Positions 6,616 to 8,269 of a stretch of DNA of 8,269 nucleotides are shown piece after piece (position 1 is the stretch's first letter; every line of letters starts with the position of its first letter). The translations under genes were made by a program, and so were the position numbers. Under the pieces are notes generated by a model. The model searched no databases and was not told the origin of the DNA. It worked only from the letters and a program-made list of their open reading frames with translations. The stretch is from contig CAISOQ010000250.1 in NCBI GenBank assembly GCA_903887095.1, positions 1 to 8,269 on the forward strand, given 5' to 3'. Origin of the DNA: an uncultured Flavobacteriia bacterium (GTDB lineage Bacteria > Bacteroidota > Bacteroidia > Flavobacteriales_D > Crocinitomicaceae).

Positions 6616-7338
6616 TTAATTGTCTTTAATTTCATTTTCATTCTCTTGCTTTGATGGCCCTTTTCTAAAGATATCATAGTAAAGACCTACCACAACAAAA
6701 TCACGTCCCGTCTCATCGTTAATTTTATAATCGAGTTGATGTATGTAACCAATCTGTAAAGTAGTTGCTTTAGAAGGTTTATAATTAAAGGTAAATAATA
6801 ATCTGTTTCTTTCAAAATAAGGTTCTTTGTTAGTGAAAAACAATTCATTGCTTGCACTAATTTGGTATGGTTTGTATTCGTTTCGTTCCGTTCCGAAAGG
6901 ATATGAGACACCAACTCTGTATCGAAAACGGTTGCGGTAACCATTGCTCGTCCATCGCAATTCGGCTCTGTAGCGTTGTTCTACTTTTAAACTGCCAATT
7001 GATTGGAATAGAATAACTTGTGGCCAAATCCTGAATTCGTCATTGTTCTTGGGCAAAACAAAATTACCGCCTGCTTTATAAGTTTGGTAACTACCTGCAC
7101 CTATTGTTAGCTTTACATTCTTGTAAACTTTATAATTAATGCCGCCTTTGTATTCGTAATAGTGAAAGTTGTCATAAAACTTTAATGAACGCAATTGTGC
7201 CTCTCCAAAAAAACTTGTCTTGTCGTTAAGGCTGTATTTGACATTCAAGATGTTCCAACTACCTAAATCAATAGTTTGCGAAACAATAGCATTTGAAAAA
7301 AGAACAAAAACAATAAGTGAAAATAACGCTTGTCTCAT
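6616..7338 (-). CDS. DUF2490-family outer-membrane beta-barrel protein
   Basis: The 240-residue product has a signal peptide (MRQALFSLIVFVLFSNAIVSQ). The rest alternates polar and aromatic residues with the look of a small outer-membrane barrel of about ten to twelve strands: FFGEAQLRSLKFYDNFHYYEYKG, RIWPQVILFQSI, VEQRYRAELRW, RNRFRYRVGVSYP, and a late LQIGYIHQLDY and VVVGLYYDIF. The EQRYRAE...RNRFRYR pattern is typical of the DUF2490 family, common in Bacteroidota and of unknown function. The gene starts 8 nt after the stop of the MscS-like gene, so they form an operon. The acidic, polar tail after YYDIF (PSKQENENEIKDN) is likely periplasmic. A structural or permeability role in the envelope is possible, but nothing shows a substrate. 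The stop is TAA. Confidence 0.8.
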   Translation of the reverse strand: MRQALFSLIVFVLFSNAIVSQTIDLGSWNILNVKYSLNDKTSFFGEAQLRSLKFYDNFHYYEYKGGINYKVYKNVKLTIGAGSYQTYKAGGNFVLPKNNDEFRIWPQVILFQSIGSLKVEQRYRAELRWTSNGYRNRFRYRVGVSYPFGTERNEYKPYQISASNELFFTNKEPYFERNRLLFTFNYKPSKATTLQIGYIHQLDYKINDETGRDFVVVGLYYDIFRKGPSKQENENEIKDN

Positions 7339-7346
7339 TCAATCTT

Positions 7347-7856
7347 TCATTTTAAAGTGCTATCCTTATCAATAACTGAAACCGACTTTTGTAATAAAAC
7401 CGAATTAGGTATTGTAGTTATTTCCCCTTCATTTGTTTTAACATGAATAAAAAAATAGGTCAAATCGGTAACTTCACCTTCAAATGGGCAATCTTTATCC
7501 AAGACTTTTATTTTGTCTCCAATTTTTACAGGATGATTGAAAAAGAGCAACAAACTTGATGTCACATTTGAGAGTAACGACCATTGCGCAAAAAATGCGA
7601 TACCTATAGCCGTTAAAATAGTTCCTACATAAACTGCGATTTCATTTTGTTTTAATCCCCAGATGGCAGATACTAAAACTATAGACATTAAAAAAGATAA
7701 CAGCTGAACAGCTTTGATAATCATTTTTCTTCTACCGCGTTGTATATTCGTGTGTTTTAATGAATTGTTTACAAAATTTTTTGTGATGTAATACGTAATA
7801 ATATAACCCACAATCACTGCAGCGGTCTCAATAATTTGAATTTTATAAAGTTCCAT
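7347..7856 (-). CDS. Minimal MscS-family mechanosensitive channel
   Basis: This 169-residue membrane protein has three predicted transmembrane segments: ~9-25 (ETAAVIVGYIITYYITK), ~50-68 (VQLLSFLMSIVLVSAIWGL) and a pore-like helix ~75-105 containing GTILTAIGIAFFAQWSLLSNVTSSLLL. The MscS beta domain follows, with HPVKIGDKIKV and EGEVTDLTYFFIHVKTNEGEITTIPNSVL, which matches the family signature (KxGD...G.V..I......T.dg..v.iPN). The C-terminal alpha/beta domain of E. coli MscS is absent, so this is a short form. Known role: homo-oligomeric pore opening under membrane tension and protecting cells from osmotic downshock. Whether this short form gates the same way is not shown. It is the first gene of a two-gene minus-strand unit and the only gene in the window ending in TGA. 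Its promoter must lie in the 230-nt gap to the lemA gene, where I see no clear element in this direction. Confidence 0.85.
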   Translation of the reverse strand: MELYKIQIIETAAVIVGYIITYYITKNFVNNSLKHTNIQRGRRKMIIKAVQLLSFLMSIVLVSAIWGLKQNEIAVYVGTILTAIGIAFFAQWSLLSNVTSSLLLFFNHPVKIGDKIKVLDKDCPFEGEVTDLTYFFIHVKTNEGEITTIPNSVLLQKSVSVIDKDSTLK

Positions 7857-7934
7857 TTACACTGTATTTTAATTACCGATTAATTCTTTTGTACGTTTTG
7901 ATTCTTGGTGGTTTCAATGTTTGTAAAAGTATGC

Positions 7935-7947
7935 TGCTAATTTAGCA
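7935..7947. repeat. Short inverted repeat in the mscS-lemA intergenic gap
   Basis: TGCTA-ATT-TAGCA is a perfect 5-bp inverted repeat, about 80 nt from the MscS-like start and 140 nt from the lemA start. It may be an operator, but it is short and found once. Apart from this and the lemA promoter candidate, the 230-nt gap (7857-8086) holds nothing I can identify. Confidence 0.25.
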
Positions 7948-8022
7948 TTTTAATAAATCACAAGAAAGGCCACTTTTTATAAAGTTAGGATGCTACATGT
8001 TGTTTAAATTGACTTCCCATTT

Positions 8023-8053
8023 TTTGTTAATTCATCTTCAAGATTTAATTTTA
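8023..8053 (+). promoter_or_regulatory. Candidate Bacteroidota-type promoter for the lemA-family gene
   Basis: TTTG at 8023-8026 is followed after 19 nt by TAATTTTA (8046-8053), one mismatch from TAnnTTTG. Transcription would start around 8058-8060, leaving a leader of about 27 nt before the ATG at 8087. The region is AT-rich, so a chance match is possible. Confidence 0.4.
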
Positions 8054-8086
8054 ATTCTACTTTTATTGCATTAATTTAAAAGAAAT

Positions 8087-8269
8087 ATGAGCACATCTAG
8101 AATAGTCCTTTTCTCAATACTGGGCATCATTTTATTAATTTTCTTTAACGGCTGTTCTACCTATAATTCGATGGTTGACAAAGAGGAAAATGGTGTAAAC
8201 AAAAGTTGGCAGCAAGTGGAAGTTCAATACCAAGCCAGAATGGACAAAACAAAGAACCTTTTTGAAACT
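8087..8269 (+). CDS. lemA: LemA-family membrane protein (3'-truncated by window edge)
   Basis: Only the first 61 residues are present. After MSTSR comes one hydrophobic segment (~6-20, IVLFSILGIILLIFF), ending in FNGCSTYNSMVD. Then comes the start of the long helical LemA domain: KEENGVNKSWQQVEVQYQARMDKTKNLFET. LemA proteins have this layout: a single N-terminal membrane anchor, a YN.lv...e.V...w..ve.qyq motif, and a four-helix bundle. The FNGC sequence at the end of the hydrophobic segment could be a lipobox (C23), so it may be a lipoprotein rather than a TM-anchored protein. The usual RRADLIPNL stretch is here RMDKTKNLF, a variant I believe occurs in Bacteroidota. Function is poorly defined; members often neighbour TPM-domain (YgcG-like) proteins, which would lie outside this window. 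The ATG lies 26 nt from an AT-rich upstream tract without a Shine-Dalgarno. Confidence 0.85.
   Translation, partial: MSTSRIVLFSILGIILLIFFNGCSTYNSMVDKEENGVNKSWQQVEVQYQARMDKTKNLFET

Noticed and set aside
6687..6944. 85-codon minus-strand frame within the DUF2490 gene.
   Set aside because: It is an alternative frame of the same strand as a convincing outer-membrane protein gene, with no domain features.

Overview
The window looks like chromosomal DNA from a member of the Bacteroidota, probably of the Flavobacteriales/Cytophagales type. The evidence is an AT-rich sequence, a type IX secretion (T9SS) C-terminal sorting domain, two TonB-dependent outer-membrane receptors, a DUF2490-type outer-membrane protein, starts mostly lacking Shine-Dalgarno sequences, and promoter-like TTG...TAnnTTTG elements. 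No mobile element, RNA gene or CRISPR array was found.

Layout: (1) 1-1209 (+) is the 3' part of a secreted parallel beta-helix protein ending in a T9SS sorting domain. (2) 1221-3419 (-) is a FecA-like TonB-dependent receptor whose frame is interrupted by an in-frame amber codon at 1497-1499. The 91 codons after it are still open and still encode the expected receptor C-terminus. (3) 3525-3899 (-) is a Fur-family, probably Zur-like, regulator. (4) 3900-3979 is a compact divergent control region with two GCAA-N5-TTGC palindromes. (5) 3980-6232 (+) is a ZnuD-like TonB-dependent receptor, followed 2 nt later by a 70-residue Cys/His-rich lipoprotein (6235-6447). (6) A bidirectional hairpin terminator (6568-6598) separates this block from a two-gene minus-strand unit: a minimal MscS-type channel (7347-7856) and a DUF2490 protein (6616-7338). 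(7) 8087-8269 (+) is the 5' end of a LemA-family gene.

The central block (1221-6447) reads as a metal-homeostasis island. A zinc-responsive repressor sits between a divergently transcribed ZnuD-like receptor with a coupled metal-ligand-rich lipoprotein and a second, co-directional FecA-like receptor. The palindromes over the divergent promoters are the natural candidate operators. The zinc assignment rests on receptor motifs and regulator metal ligands and is inference. The amber-interrupted receptor and the uncharacterised lipoprotein are the two items most worth following up.
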